Source: Maricaulis sp048268525
Lineage (GTDB): Bacteria; Pseudomonadota; Alphaproteobacteria; Caulobacterales; Maricaulaceae
Direction of reading: 5' to 3'
NCBI RefSeq assembly: GCF_048268525.1
Contig: NZ_JBLWVH010000018.1
Location: forward strand, 9,083-73,082
Length of the DNA: 64,000 bases
This document shows positions 1 to 8,729 of this stretch, piece by piece. Position numbers and translations under genes: made by a program. Each line of letters begins with the position of its first letter. Within the stretch, counting starts at the first letter, position 1. The notes beneath the pieces are model-generated. The model was not told the origin of the DNA and did not search any database. It saw only the letters and a list, made by a program, of their open reading frames with translations.

Positions 1-1
1 G

Positions 2-175
2 GAAGAGCCGATGCGCCGGTTCACGACCCGGATGCGGTCCGCCCGCTTCGAGCCGGCCACGGGCGAGGCGACCCTGTGTGGCGTCTTTGTCGAGACCGAT
101 GACGCGACGGGTCTGGCGCTTCGTTGTGAGCCGATCCGGCTGGGCGGGCAGCTTCCGGAATGCTTCCCGACTTGA
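2..175 (+). CDS. C-terminal fragment of a TIGR00282-type (YmdB-like) metallophosphoesterase
   Basis: The reading frame is open from the left edge of the window to a TGA and gives 57 residues, so the gene is cut at its 5' end. The visible tail contains FEPATGEATLCGVFVETDD followed by TGLALRCEPIRLGG. I recognise this as the conserved end of alphaproteobacterial TIGR00282 metallophosphoesterases (YmdB-like phosphodiesterases). The metal-binding residues of that family lie upstream of the window. In many alphaproteobacteria this gene directly precedes yebC, which fits the yebC at 1863. The family call rests on recall of the C-terminal motif and on synteny, so it is moderate. No terminator is obvious after the stop. 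Confidence 0.55.
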   Translation, partial: EEPMRRFTTRMRSARFEPATGEATLCGVFVETDDATGLALRCEPIRLGGQLPECFPT

Positions 176-272
176 TGTGACAATTTTGCTGCGACGCAAC
201 ACAAAGCGTGCGGTTCGCCGCTGCAACCGGTTGATCCCCTTCACCGTGTCGCTAGCGTGAATGTCAGTAGTG

Positions 273-290
273 CTGTGACGGCGTTCACAG
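273..290. promoter_or_regulatory. CRP-like palindrome, TGTGA-N6-TCACA
   Basis: CTGTGA (273-278), a six-base spacer and TCACAG (285-290) form a perfect inverted repeat. It matches the TGTGA-N6-TCACA consensus of CRP-type regulators. Its centre is about 100 bp before the ATG at 381, inside the 205 bp gap after the metallophosphoesterase gene. The likely target is the small gene at 381 and perhaps manC behind it. I see no convincing -35/-10 pair, so whether it activates or represses is open. Confidence 0.5.
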
Positions 291-380
291 TGTTTCGGGC
301 GCAATCAGCGGCAGGCTTGCCGGAGATTGGTCCGCGCGCCCTGTCGAATTCGGTCAGGCGCGATGGAGGGAGGGGGAAAG

Positions 381-650
381 ATGTTCAAGCAAACCATCCG
401 CTTTGAGCGCGCGCAGGATGCTTTGGTATTCGACAATCACATGGTCGAGTTTCTGCGATCCTGTGAAAGCGGAACCGACGAAGACGATGCTTGCCTGTTC
501 ACGACCCACCTTCAGGATGACCGGGCCCATATCCGCGTTGTGCAGACTGACAGCGCGCAGATGTTGGGGCGCTTGTTGAACTATCTCTCAATGCGTAACT
601 TCCCGCCTGCAACGCGTGCCGAACCGCTTCGGGGCGCGATGAGCAATTGA
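381..650 (+). CDS. Small hypothetical protein, 89 aa
   Basis: I do not recognise the family. The start is the ATG at 381, preceded by a very strong purine-rich ribosome site (GGAGGGAGGGGG, 366-377). An upstream in-frame start at 327 has no such site. The product begins MFKQTIRFERAQDALVF and is soluble, with no signal peptide or membrane segment. It is acidic in the middle (GTDEDDACLF) and mixed alpha/beta in character. manC starts 38 bp downstream, so the two may share a transcript. A CRP-like palindrome lies about 90 bp upstream. The gene separates the metallophosphoesterase from manC and yebC. Confidence 0.6.
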   Translation: MFKQTIRFERAQDALVFDNHMVEFLRSCESGTDEDDACLFTTHLQDDRAHIRVVQTDSAQMLGRLLNYLSMRNFPPATRAEPLRGAMSN

Positions 651-687
651 TCGCCCCGGCAGCCGGGCGGCTGCGGGGAGACTGGAC

Positions 688-1770
688 ATGACAACGCGTA
701 TCCTGCCAGTGATCATGTCGGGTGGATCCGGCACACGTCTCTGGCCCCTGTCCCGCGAGGACATGCCCAAACAGCTGCAGGCGCTGACCTCTGATACCAG
801 CATGCTGGTCGAGACGGCGCGGCGCGTGGCGGGCGAGGGTGATGGCATTGAGTTCCTGCCGCCGCTGGTCATCCTCAATGCCAAGCAGGCCGATACCGCC
901 CGCGCTCAACTGGCGGACAATTCATTTCCTGACGCCCGTTTCGTGGTCGAACCGGTTGGGCGCAACACGGCGGCCGTCGCCGCGGCTGCGGCGGAACTTG
1001 CGGCAGCGACGGATGGCGCCGACCTGGTCCTGCTGCTGCCGGCTGATCACTTCATTCGGGATGTCCCGGCATTCAGGGCCGCCATCGGACAGGGTAGCGC
1101 GCTGGCGCGTGACGGTCGGCTGGTGACGTTCGGCATTGAGCCCGATCAGCCGCATACGGGGTATGGTTATATCCGGCGCGGCGACGCCAGCGGCCCGGGC
1201 TACAACGTGCAGGCCTTCACCGAGAAACCGGACGCGGAGACCGCGGCGGGCTTTCTGCGCGCCGGCGGGTTCTACTGGAATGCCGGCATTTTTCTGTTCG
1301 CACCCGATGCGGTAGCCGCAGAGATGGAGCGGCAATGCCCCGATGTGTTGCTGGCGGTTCGCCGGGCGATCAATGACGGTGTCAGTGACGGGGCACGCTT
1401 CGATCTCGATGCCCAGGCCTTCGCACGCTGCCCGTCGATCTCGTTCGACTATGCCGTGATGGAAGGCACAGATCGCGCCGCTGTTGTCCCGGCGGACATA
1501 GGCTGGTCCGATGTCGGCTCGTTCGATGCGCTCTGGCAGATCCGTGACAAGGACGAGGCCGGCAATGCGGGTACCGGCGATGTCGACTTCCTCGACAGTC
1601 GTCGATGTTTCGGATTCGCGACCGATGCCCGCGTCGTCCTGTGTGGTGTGCGGGACCTTGTCGTGGTCCAGACCGGAGACGCAGTCCTTGTCGCAGACCG
1701 CAATGACAGCCAGGCCATCAAGGCGGTGGTCGAGCAACTCAAGGCCGAAGGCCGTAGCGATTTGCTTTAG
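688..1770 (+). CDS. manC: Mannose-1-phosphate guanylyltransferase (GDP-mannose pyrophosphorylase), short form
   Basis: The enzyme makes GDP-mannose from mannose-1-phosphate and GTP in the cytoplasm, for surface glycans. The nucleotide-binding signature SGGSGTRLWPLSRE followed by MPKQ lies at residues 11-29. The sugar-binding region ENKPD/FTEKPD and FYWNAGIFLF follow near residues 180-205. At 360 residues it contains only the transferase domain. The C-terminal cupin isomerase domain of bifunctional ManC/AlgA proteins is absent, so mannose-6-phosphate must come from another isomerase. The AGE-family protein at 2648 is the obvious candidate. A good ribosome site (GGGGAG) precedes the ATG. Confidence 0.93.
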   Translation: MTTRILPVIMSGGSGTRLWPLSREDMPKQLQALTSDTSMLVETARRVAGEGDGIEFLPPLVILNAKQADTARAQLADNSFPDARFVVEPVGRNTAAVAAAAAELAAATDGADLVLLLPADHFIRDVPAFRAAIGQGSALARDGRLVTFGIEPDQPHTGYGYIRRGDASGPGYNVQAFTEKPDAETAAGFLRAGGFYWNAGIFLFAPDAVAAEMERQCPDVLLAVRRAINDGVSDGARFDLDAQAFARCPSISFDYAVMEGTDRAAVVPADIGWSDVGSFDALWQIRDKDEAGNAGTGDVDFLDSRRCFGFATDARVVLCGVRDLVVVQTGDAVLVADRNDSQAIKAVVEQLKAEGRSDLL

Positions 1771-1862
1771 TTGACGCGCCCGATGTGGCGCAAGGTGTGG
1801 CGTTTGCCGTCCAATCTGGGTAAGGAAGGCGCCTCGAATCCGCAGGAACAGGGATCCCGATC

Positions 1863-2624
1863 ATGGCCGGACACTCCAAATGGGCCAATATCCAGCACCG
1901 CAAGGGCCGTCAGGACAAGCTGCGTTCAAAGCTGTTCTCCCGCCTCTCCAAGGAAATCTCCATCGCTGCCAAGCTGGGTGGACCGGACGTTGATGCCAAT
2001 CCGCGCCTTCGTCTCGCTGTCTCCAATGCCAAGGGCCAGTCGATGCCCAAGGACAATATCCAGCGCGCGATCGACAAGGCGTCGGGCGGTGATGACGAGT
2101 CCTATGAAGACATCCGCTATGAAGGCTTCGGCCCGGCCGGAACCGGCGTGATCGTCGAGGTCTCGACCGACAACAAGAACCGTGCCGCTGCCGAAGTCCG
2201 CACCGCCTTCGCCAAGAATGGCGGCAATCTGGGCGAGACCGGCTCGGTCGCCTTCATGTTCGATAATGTCGGCGAGATCCGCTATCCGCTCTCCAAGGCC
2301 GACGAAGACACGATGATGGAAGCCGCGATCGAGGCCGGCGCCGAAGACGTTGCTGCCGAGCCGGGCGATGAGGACAATGAAGGCGAACATGTCATCTACA
2401 CCGCCCGCGAGGACCTGATGGAGGTTGTCGGCGCCCTGTCCGCGACCTTCGAAGACCCGTCTTCTGCCAAGCTGATCTGGCGTCCTCAGAACCTGATCGA
2501 GGTGACCGGCGACAAGGTCGGCACGTTGATGAAAATGATGGAAATGCTGGAAGACAGCGACGACGTGCAGAATGTTTACGCCAATTTCGACATTTCAGAC
2601 GAGGATATGGCGAAACTGGACTGA
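1863..2624 (+). CDS. yebC: YebC/PmpR family DNA-binding protein
   Basis: A 253-residue protein with the invariant start MAGHSKWANIQHRKGRQD and the family motif PKDNIQRAIDKASG near residue 60. YebC proteins are cytoplasmic. They have been described as transcriptional regulators (PmpR) and more recently as factors that help ribosomes through proline stretches; this sequence does not decide between the two. Length and domain organisation are normal (three-domain TACO1-like fold). In related genomes yebC sits directly before ruvC. Here about 9.4 kb of sugar-metabolism and repeat-protein genes lies between them. The AGE gene starts 24 bp downstream on the same strand. Confidence 0.97.
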   Translation: MAGHSKWANIQHRKGRQDKLRSKLFSRLSKEISIAAKLGGPDVDANPRLRLAVSNAKGQSMPKDNIQRAIDKASGGDDESYEDIRYEGFGPAGTGVIVEVSTDNKNRAAAEVRTAFAKNGGNLGETGSVAFMFDNVGEIRYPLSKADEDTMMEAAIEAGAEDVAAEPGDEDNEGEHVIYTAREDLMEVVGALSATFEDPSSAKLIWRPQNLIEVTGDKVGTLMKMMEMLEDSDDVQNVYANFDISDEDMAKLD

Positions 2625-2647
2625 TGGGCATCTGACAGGCGGGGCGA

Positions 2648-3808
2648 ATGGCGGACTGGGCGTCGAGACTGCGGGAATGGGGCGTCCACACCGCCCTGCC
2701 ATTCTGGGCAGAGCGCGCCTGGGACAAGCGTTCGGGCGGCTTTCTGGAATCGCTCAGCCTGGATGGCCAGCCGGTTACCGGCGACAGCCGTCGTGTGCGG
2801 ACCCAGGCCCGGCAGATTTACGTTTTCGCGCGGGCCCATCATGCCGGCTGGTGTGACGGGCTGGATCTGGCGGTCGAGGGCTTCGAATTGCTCGAGCGCC
2901 GCGCGCACGCGCCGGATGGAACACCCGGCTGGGTTCATACCCTCACCGCCAGTGGCGACATCGAAAGCCCGGCACGCGACCTCTACGATCACGCCTTCAT
3001 CCTGCTGGCCCTGTCATGGTTGCACCGGGTCACCCATGACAGCCACTATCGCCAGCTCGCCGATGAAATCCTCATCTATCTCGACACCCACCTGACCCGG
3101 CCACAGGGTGGCTATGCCGAGGCGATCGGTGCGGCTCAACTGCCGCGTCGCCAAAACCCGCACATGCACCTCTTCGAAGCATTGCTGGCTTGGTATGATG
3201 CGACTGGAGACGCGGCTTTCCTGACCCGCATCGAGGCCATCTACCAGCTGTTCTCGACCCGTTTCCTCGACCGTGAGGCCGGTGTCCTGTACGAATTTTT
3301 CGACGCTGACTGGCAGGTCACCGCCGATCCGGCCGGCGCGGTTGTCGAACCGGGTCATGAAGTCGAGTGGATCTGGCTGCTCCATGCCTACCGTGACCAT
3401 GGTGCAAGTGTCGACGAGACCATTCTCGATTTCCTGCATGCGCACGGCACCGGGATCGGCCGCAGCCGGGAGACCGGTTGCCTGGTGGCCACGGTCCGGC
3501 CGGATGGCCAGACTCTCGACGCGGGTTCGCGGACCTGGATGCAGACCGAGTGGCTGCGCGCCGCGGCAGCGCGCCATCGCGCCGGCCATGCGTCTGCCGC
3601 TGCCGAACTGGAAACGGTGTGTGATCTGTTGTTCACGCATCATCTGGACCCTGCCATTCCGGGAGGCTGGATCGACCAGATCGACGCTGCGGGCCATCGT
3701 GTCGCTGATCGCATGCCGGCCAGCACCCTCTATCATGTGCTGGGCGCCGTCGTGGATGCCCATCAGGCCGATGCCGGCATCGTGGAAAGCGCCGCGAAAG
3801 TCTTGTGA
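2648..3808 (+). CDS. AGE-family sugar isomerase/epimerase (candidate mannose-6-phosphate isomerase)
   Basis: A 386-residue (alpha/alpha)6-barrel protein of the N-acylglucosamine 2-epimerase family. Family landmarks include the RRVRTQARQIYVFA segment (about residues 48-61), LYDHAFILLALSW (about 112-124), QNPHMHLFEALLAW (about 169-182) and PGHEVEWIWLLHAY (about 237-250). The histidines in these segments are those used for proton transfer in the family. Members interconvert aldoses and ketoses such as mannose/fructose, or their phosphates. Its position beside manC and pgi suggests it supplies mannose-6-phosphate, replacing the isomerase domain that ManC lacks; that is inference. Substrate specificity cannot be read from the sequence. 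Cytoplasmic, no signal peptide. Confidence 0.9.
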   Translation: MADWASRLREWGVHTALPFWAERAWDKRSGGFLESLSLDGQPVTGDSRRVRTQARQIYVFARAHHAGWCDGLDLAVEGFELLERRAHAPDGTPGWVHTLTASGDIESPARDLYDHAFILLALSWLHRVTHDSHYRQLADEILIYLDTHLTRPQGGYAEAIGAAQLPRRQNPHMHLFEALLAWYDATGDAAFLTRIEAIYQLFSTRFLDREAGVLYEFFDADWQVTADPAGAVVEPGHEVEWIWLLHAYRDHGASVDETILDFLHAHGTGIGRSRETGCLVATVRPDGQTLDAGSRTWMQTEWLRAAAARHRAGHASAAAELETVCDLLFTHHLDPAIPGGWIDQIDAAGHRVADRMPASTLYHVLGAVVDAHQADAGIVESAAKVL

Positions 3809-3862
3809 AGCCGGGTAGCTGCCAATAGGTTGTCACTTTCTATTGAGAGTGCAGGAAGCCCC

Positions 3863-5416
3863 GTGTCCGATACCGAATTGAACGCTCATGCCGTCCGTCT
3901 GTCCGGCACCTCCCTTCGCACGCTGGTCGAAGCCGGGGGTGGTCGCTCCGAGGCGCTGATCCTTAAAGCTGCCGGCCTCGAGTTTGACGCCACCAAACAG
4001 CGTCTGGACGAGGCCGCGCTTGAAGCTCTCTTCGCCCGCGCTCGCGCGAGCGGGCTTGAAAGCAAGCGTGATGCGTTGCTTTCGGGTAAAATTGTGAACG
4101 CTACCGAAAACCGTCCGGCGCTCCATATGGCGTACCGGGAAGGCGGAGATTTGTCCGGTAGCGAAGCGGCCGCGGTGGTAAGCCGGACGCAGGCCGAGAC
4201 CCGTGAGTTCGCAAAACGGGTCCGGTCCGGCGATTACGCGCCCTCGGGCGTGCCGATCTCACGGGTGGTCAATATCGGCATTGGCGGCTCGGACCTCGGC
4301 CCGCGTCTGGTCGCCGATGCATTGGCCGATCACGCCGAAAGCGGCCCGGAGCTGCGATTTGTCGCCAGTCTTGACCCGAGCGATCTGAAACACGCGGTGG
4401 CCGGCGCGGATCCGGCAGCCATCCTTTTCATTGTGGCTTCGAAATCCTTTTCGACCCAGGAAACCCTGATGTCCGGCGAAGCGGCGCGTGACTGGCTGGC
4501 GGGCCATGTCGGCGCCGCGCGCGCAGGCGCCCATTTTGCGGCGGCCTCGGCGGCTCCGGAAAAGGCGAAGCCCTTCGGCATTGATCCGTCGATGGTGTTT
4601 GACTTTCCCGACTGGGTCGGCGGTCGCTACTCGGTCTGGAGTGCGGTCGGTCTGGCGCTCGAGATTGGCATGGGTCCGTCAGTATTCCAGGCGTTCCGCG
4701 ATGGTGCGCGGGAGATGGACAGACACTTTGCCTCGGCGCCGCTCGAACGCAACATGCCGGTTCTCAAGGGACTGGTCGATGTCTGGAACCGGATCGGGAT
4801 GGGCTATCCTGCACGGTGCGTTGCCGCTTATTCGGCCCGGCTCGGCAAGCTGGCAGACTATTTCCAGCAGCTGGAGATGGAATCACTCGGCAAGTCCGTG
4901 ACCGTGGACGGTCAGCCCGGACCGACGCCCGGCGGGGCGCTGGTCTGGGGCGGCAATGGCACCGAGATCCAGCACTCCTTTTTCCAATGGCTGCATCAGG
5001 GCGGTGATGTTGTGCCGGTGGATTTCATCGGTGTGGCCCGTCACTTCTCCAGTTCTGATCCGCGGGAGCGGGCGCTCGCTGCCAACATGGCCGCACAGGG
5101 TGCCGCACTGCTGGATGGACGCAAGGTCGATGCGACAAGCGAGCCCGAGCTGGCCCGTCACAAGTCGATGCCTGGCAACCGCCCCTCGGCGAGCCTGCTC
5201 ATGGATGATCTGACCCCGGCAGTGTTCGGCGCGCTCATCGCCTTGCATGAACACAAGGTTTTTGTCGAAAGCGTCCTGTACGACATCAATCCGTTCGACC
5301 AATGGGGTGTCGAGCTGGGCAAAGTGCTGACGAAGGGGATTTTGGACGGCGATATATCCAGCTATGACGCCTCCACAAAAGCCTTGCTTGCAAGGACAGG
5401 CCTGATATCCGGCTAG
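3863..5416 (+). CDS. pgi: Glucose-6-phosphate isomerase
   Basis: This enzyme interconverts glucose-6-phosphate and fructose-6-phosphate. I place the start at the GTG at 3863 because GCAGGAAG (3851-3858) gives it a well-spaced ribosome site. A TTG at 3830 would add 11 residues but has no such site. The product is 517 residues. Diagnostic segments are VNIGIGGSDLGPRLV, VASKSFSTQET (phosphate binding), FDFPDWVGGRYSVWSAVG and GGNGTEIQHSFFQWLHQG. The last carries the active-site histidine region. With the neighbouring AGE isomerase, manC and tkt it makes a fructose-6-phosphate-centred cluster. tkt follows 27 bp downstream. Confidence 0.96.
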   Translation: MSDTELNAHAVRLSGTSLRTLVEAGGGRSEALILKAAGLEFDATKQRLDEAALEALFARARASGLESKRDALLSGKIVNATENRPALHMAYREGGDLSGSEAAAVVSRTQAETREFAKRVRSGDYAPSGVPISRVVNIGIGGSDLGPRLVADALADHAESGPELRFVASLDPSDLKHAVAGADPAAILFIVASKSFSTQETLMSGEAARDWLAGHVGAARAGAHFAAASAAPEKAKPFGIDPSMVFDFPDWVGGRYSVWSAVGLALEIGMGPSVFQAFRDGAREMDRHFASAPLERNMPVLKGLVDVWNRIGMGYPARCVAAYSARLGKLADYFQQLEMESLGKSVTVDGQPGPTPGGALVWGGNGTEIQHSFFQWLHQGGDVVPVDFIGVARHFSSSDPRERALAANMAAQGAALLDGRKVDATSEPELARHKSMPGNRPSASLLMDDLTPAVFGALIALHEHKVFVESVLYDINPFDQWGVELGKVLTKGILDGDISSYDASTKALLARTGLISG

Positions 5417-5443
5417 CCACCGGCCCGGCGCAGGAGACGCTTC

Positions 5444-7426
5444 ATGACCACGCCTTCAAACCCAGTTTCGATGTCCGACATGGCCAATGCCATCCGGGCG
5501 CTGTCGATGGACGCGGTCCAGCAAGCCAATTCAGGCCATCCCGGCATGCCGATGGGCATGGCCGACGTTGCCACCGTGTTGTGGTCGAAGCACATGAAAT
5601 TCGACCCGGCCGCGCCGGCCTGGGCGGATCGTGACCGCTTCATCCTGTCGGCCGGTCATGGCTCCATGCTGCTCTATTCGATCCTGCACCTTGCCGGGTT
5701 CGAGGACATCAGCATGGATGAGCTGAAAAACTTCCGCCAGCTCGACAGCCTGACCGCGGGCCACCCGGAATACGGTCACACGCCGGGTGTGGAAGCGACA
5801 ACCGGGCCGCTGGGGCAGGGTATCTCGATGTCGGTCGGAATGGCGTTGGCCGAGCGCATGATGAATGCGCGTTATGGGGATGATCTCGTCGATCACCGGA
5901 CCTGGGTCATCGCCTCGGATGGTGACCTGCAGGAAGGCATTTCCCACGAAGCGATATCGCTGGCCGGGCATCTCGGTCTGAACCGGTTGTGTGTCCTTTG
6001 GGACGACAATGAAATCTCCATCGACGGACCGACCGACCTGTCCGAGAGCACAGACGTGCTCGAGCGATTTGATGCTGCCGGTTGGGCGGTGTCGCGTATT
6101 GACGGGCATGACCCGGCTGCCATCGACGCCGCCCTGCAGGCGGCCCGCTCATCGGACAAGCCGGTCCTGATCGCCTGTCGGACCACGATCGGCTATGGCG
6201 CACCGACCAAAGCCGGGACGGCTGGCAGTCATGGCGCGCCGCTTGGCGCCGAAGAGATCGCCGGCACGCGTGCGGCGCTCGGCTGGACCGCTGCGCCATT
6301 CGAGATCCCGGCGGAGATTGTGGATGCATGGCGGGCGACCGGTTCGGCCGATGCCCACCAGGCTTGGCAGGAACGGTTGGCCGGGTCGGATCGGGCCGAC
6401 GACTTCGTGGCCCAGATTTCCGGTGAGCCGGGTGAGACCGAGATCGCAGCGCTCGACGCCTGGCGCCGTAAAGTCGCCGCCGACAAGCCGGTTCTGGCCA
6501 CGCGTGCAGCGTCAGGCCAGACCCTTGCCGCGATCATCGGCGACTGGCCCAGCCTGGCGGGTGGATCGGCGGACCTTGCCGGGTCCAACCTCACCAAGAC
6601 ACCCGATGTCGGTATCGTGAAAGCCGGCGACTATGCCGGCCAGTACATCCATTTCGGTGTGCGAGAGCATGGCATGGCCGCGTGTGCCAATGGCATGTCC
6701 CTGCACGGCGGTTTCCGGCCACATGTCGCGACCTTCCTGGTCTTCGCCGACTATTGCCGCCCGTCGATGCGCCTGTCATCCCTGATGCACCAGCCCGTAG
6801 TCTACGTCATGACCCATGATTCGATCGGGTTGGGTGAAGACGGACCGACCCACCAGCCGGTTGAAACCCTGGCGTCGCTTCGGGCCATCCCGAACATGCA
6901 TGTCTTCCGTCCGGCCGATGCACTGGAAACCGCCGAGGCCTGGGATCTGGCCCTTCGCCGGATTGACGGACCGTCCGTGCTCGCGCTGTCCCGTCAGAAA
7001 CTGCCATTCCTGCGTTCTGATGATGGCACGGAAAATCTGTCCTCCCGCGGCGCCTATATCCTGTCAGACGATGCCGGCACGCCGGACGTTGTCCTGGTCG
7101 GTACCGGCTCGGAAGTCTGCCTGGCAGTCGAGGCTGCCGGGATATTGCGGGGCAATGGACGCAAGGTCCGTGTGGTCTCCGCTCCCTGCCTCGACCTGTT
7201 GCTGGATCAGGGTGAAGCTTATCTCGATGAGATCTTCCCCGCCGATATACCGGTGGTCGCCTGTGAGGCGGCGCTGCGCTTTGGTTGGGACCAGGTGATT
7301 GGTCGCAAGGGCAGGTTCGTTGGCATGACCGGCTTCGGGGCGAGCGCCCCGGCCGACGACCTCTACGCACATTTCGGGATAACGGCGACGGCGATCGTCG
7401 AGCAGGCCGAGGCCAGCCTGGCCTGA
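5444..7426 (+). CDS. tkt: Transketolase
   Basis: A 660-residue thiamine-diphosphate enzyme of the pentose phosphate pathway, transferring two-carbon ketol units between sugar phosphates. It starts after a clear AGGAG site. N-terminal ThDP domain landmarks are ANSGHPGMPMG, LSAGHGSMLLYS, GPLGQGISMSVGMA and the metal-binding GDLQEGISHEA. The middle pyrimidine-binding domain shows HFGVREHGMAACANG, with the catalytic glutamate, and HDSIGLGEDGPTHQPVE. A C-terminal domain follows. The length is normal for bacterial transketolase. It is probably cotranscribed with pgi, 27 bp upstream, and ends shortly before a convergent gene. Confidence 0.97.
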   Translation: MTTPSNPVSMSDMANAIRALSMDAVQQANSGHPGMPMGMADVATVLWSKHMKFDPAAPAWADRDRFILSAGHGSMLLYSILHLAGFEDISMDELKNFRQLDSLTAGHPEYGHTPGVEATTGPLGQGISMSVGMALAERMMNARYGDDLVDHRTWVIASDGDLQEGISHEAISLAGHLGLNRLCVLWDDNEISIDGPTDLSESTDVLERFDAAGWAVSRIDGHDPAAIDAALQAARSSDKPVLIACRTTIGYGAPTKAGTAGSHGAPLGAEEIAGTRAALGWTAAPFEIPAEIVDAWRATGSADAHQAWQERLAGSDRADDFVAQISGEPGETEIAALDAWRRKVAADKPVLATRAASGQTLAAIIGDWPSLAGGSADLAGSNLTKTPDVGIVKAGDYAGQYIHFGVREHGMAACANGMSLHGGFRPHVATFLVFADYCRPSMRLSSLMHQPVVYVMTHDSIGLGEDGPTHQPVETLASLRAIPNMHVFRPADALETAEAWDLALRRIDGPSVLALSRQKLPFLRSDDGTENLSSRGAYILSDDAGTPDVVLVGTGSEVCLAVEAAGILRGNGRKVRVVSAPCLDLLLDQGEAYLDEIFPADIPVVACEAALRFGWDQVIGRKGRFVGMTGFGASAPADDLYAHFGITATAIVEQAEASLA

Positions 7427-7448
7427 ACCGGCCTTGGCGGCGATGCGG

Positions 7449-8597
7449 TCAGTCGCTGACAGCGAGGCCTGTCGTGCGCGGCGATTGCAGGGCTGCCTGA
7501 ATCGCTGACTGCGGAAGCCGGGCGATATAGCTGCAGTCAGACGATCCGAACCAGAGGTCCTGATCCCCGGCGAGGACCATGTTCGACACATGGCAGATCC
7601 GCTGTTCCGGGTCATGGAAGGACGCAATGATCGCGCCGGACTGTTCGTCGAGCACGGCTATGAACGGATGTGGTGCGCCGCCATCCGGGCGAAGCCAGGC
7701 GGGCAGGCGGGCAGTGATCCGGGCCAACCACGGGTTTCTCCGGATCATGCGCAGGGTCGCGCTGCGCCCGGCGGGCATGGCAACAAACAAATGTCCTGAA
7801 CTGTCGATCGCCAAACCGTCAGGCAAGCCAGGCAGATTGCTGGCAAAGACCTCTGTTTCACCGCTCCGTGGGCCGTCGATCCAGTGGCGCAATATACGAT
7901 AACGGAAAGTTTCGGAAACATAGACCGACTGTCCGTCCGACGCGACCGTGACCCCGTTGGGGAAATAGAGCCTGTCTGCCGCGAGCCGGGTCTGGTGGGT
8001 ACGTGGGTCCCAGACATACAGCGCGCCGTGCGGACGGTTTTCGAACATGTCGAGCACATGCCCGCGATCAGGCCTGCCGTCGCCAAGGAGGACGGAGGGG
8101 TCCGTGAAGAATATTTCGCCCCGGCTGGTTATGGCGAGATCATTGGCATATCCGAATGGGTGGCCCGGTACGCCGACACTCACACGGGTCGATGCGCCGG
8201 TGGTTACATTGACTGCGAAAAGCCCATCCTGGGTGGTCGCGCCGAGCGTGTTGGAATTGATCCAGGCCAGGTCGAACACGGGCTGTTCACCGAAATCGAT
8301 GACCACCTCGGAAGACGGGGTCGCGCCAGCCGTATCTATCCGCACGACTTCGCCAACGGTGTTGCCGTAATAGACGGTGCCTGCCTCGCCCAGCGCGAGG
8401 GAACGCGCCGAACCCGGATCGCCCAATTCGAAAAACTGGGCTGACTGCAAGCCCGAATTGGGAGCGAGCACGCCGGTCATGGCGGGCGGATCCGGTTCAT
8501 CCCAGTAGACCGGGTTGATGGGGGAAGGCCACATCAGCCACAGGACAGCGAAGACCGCTGCAAGACTGATTGTGATCACTCCAATACGCAATCGCAT
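7449..8597 (-). CDS. Membrane-anchored SMP-30/strictosidine-synthase-like beta-propeller protein
   Basis: 382 residues, starting with a single hydrophobic segment (about residues 5-23, RLRIGVITISLAAVFAVLWL) that acts as a membrane anchor or uncleaved signal. The periplasmic remainder is a beta-propeller with recurring strands such as SLALGEAGTVYYG, FAYANDLAIT/GYANDLAIT, FPNGVTVASDGQSVYVSE and LPGLPDGLAIDSSGHLFVA. These resemble the strictosidine-synthase/SMP-30/gluconolactonase superfamily, whose members are metal-dependent lactonases or hydrolases. The substrate is unknown. It converges on tkt and lies 132 bp downstream of the JmjC-like gene on the same strand. The superfamily is fairly sure, the activity is not. 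Confidence 0.82.
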   Translation of the reverse strand: MRLRIGVITISLAAVFAVLWLMWPSPINPVYWDEPDPPAMTGVLAPNSGLQSAQFFELGDPGSARSLALGEAGTVYYGNTVGEVVRIDTAGATPSSEVVIDFGEQPVFDLAWINSNTLGATTQDGLFAVNVTTGASTRVSVGVPGHPFGYANDLAITSRGEIFFTDPSVLLGDGRPDRGHVLDMFENRPHGALYVWDPRTHQTRLAADRLYFPNGVTVASDGQSVYVSETFRYRILRHWIDGPRSGETEVFASNLPGLPDGLAIDSSGHLFVAMPAGRSATLRMIRRNPWLARITARLPAWLRPDGGAPHPFIAVLDEQSGAIIASFHDPEQRICHVSNMVLAGDQDLWFGSSDCSYIARLPQSAIQAALQSPRTTGLAVSD

Positions 8598-8729
8598 GCC
8601 GGCCCGCCGGTGAAGCTGCGGCCTGGGACGTCAGGCCGCTTCAAAGGGGCGCATGTACGGTTTTAACCATCCTGCAGACAAGGCAGGCGCGGGTTGTGAA
8701 TTATAACCAGACGAGAATACCGGCCATGA

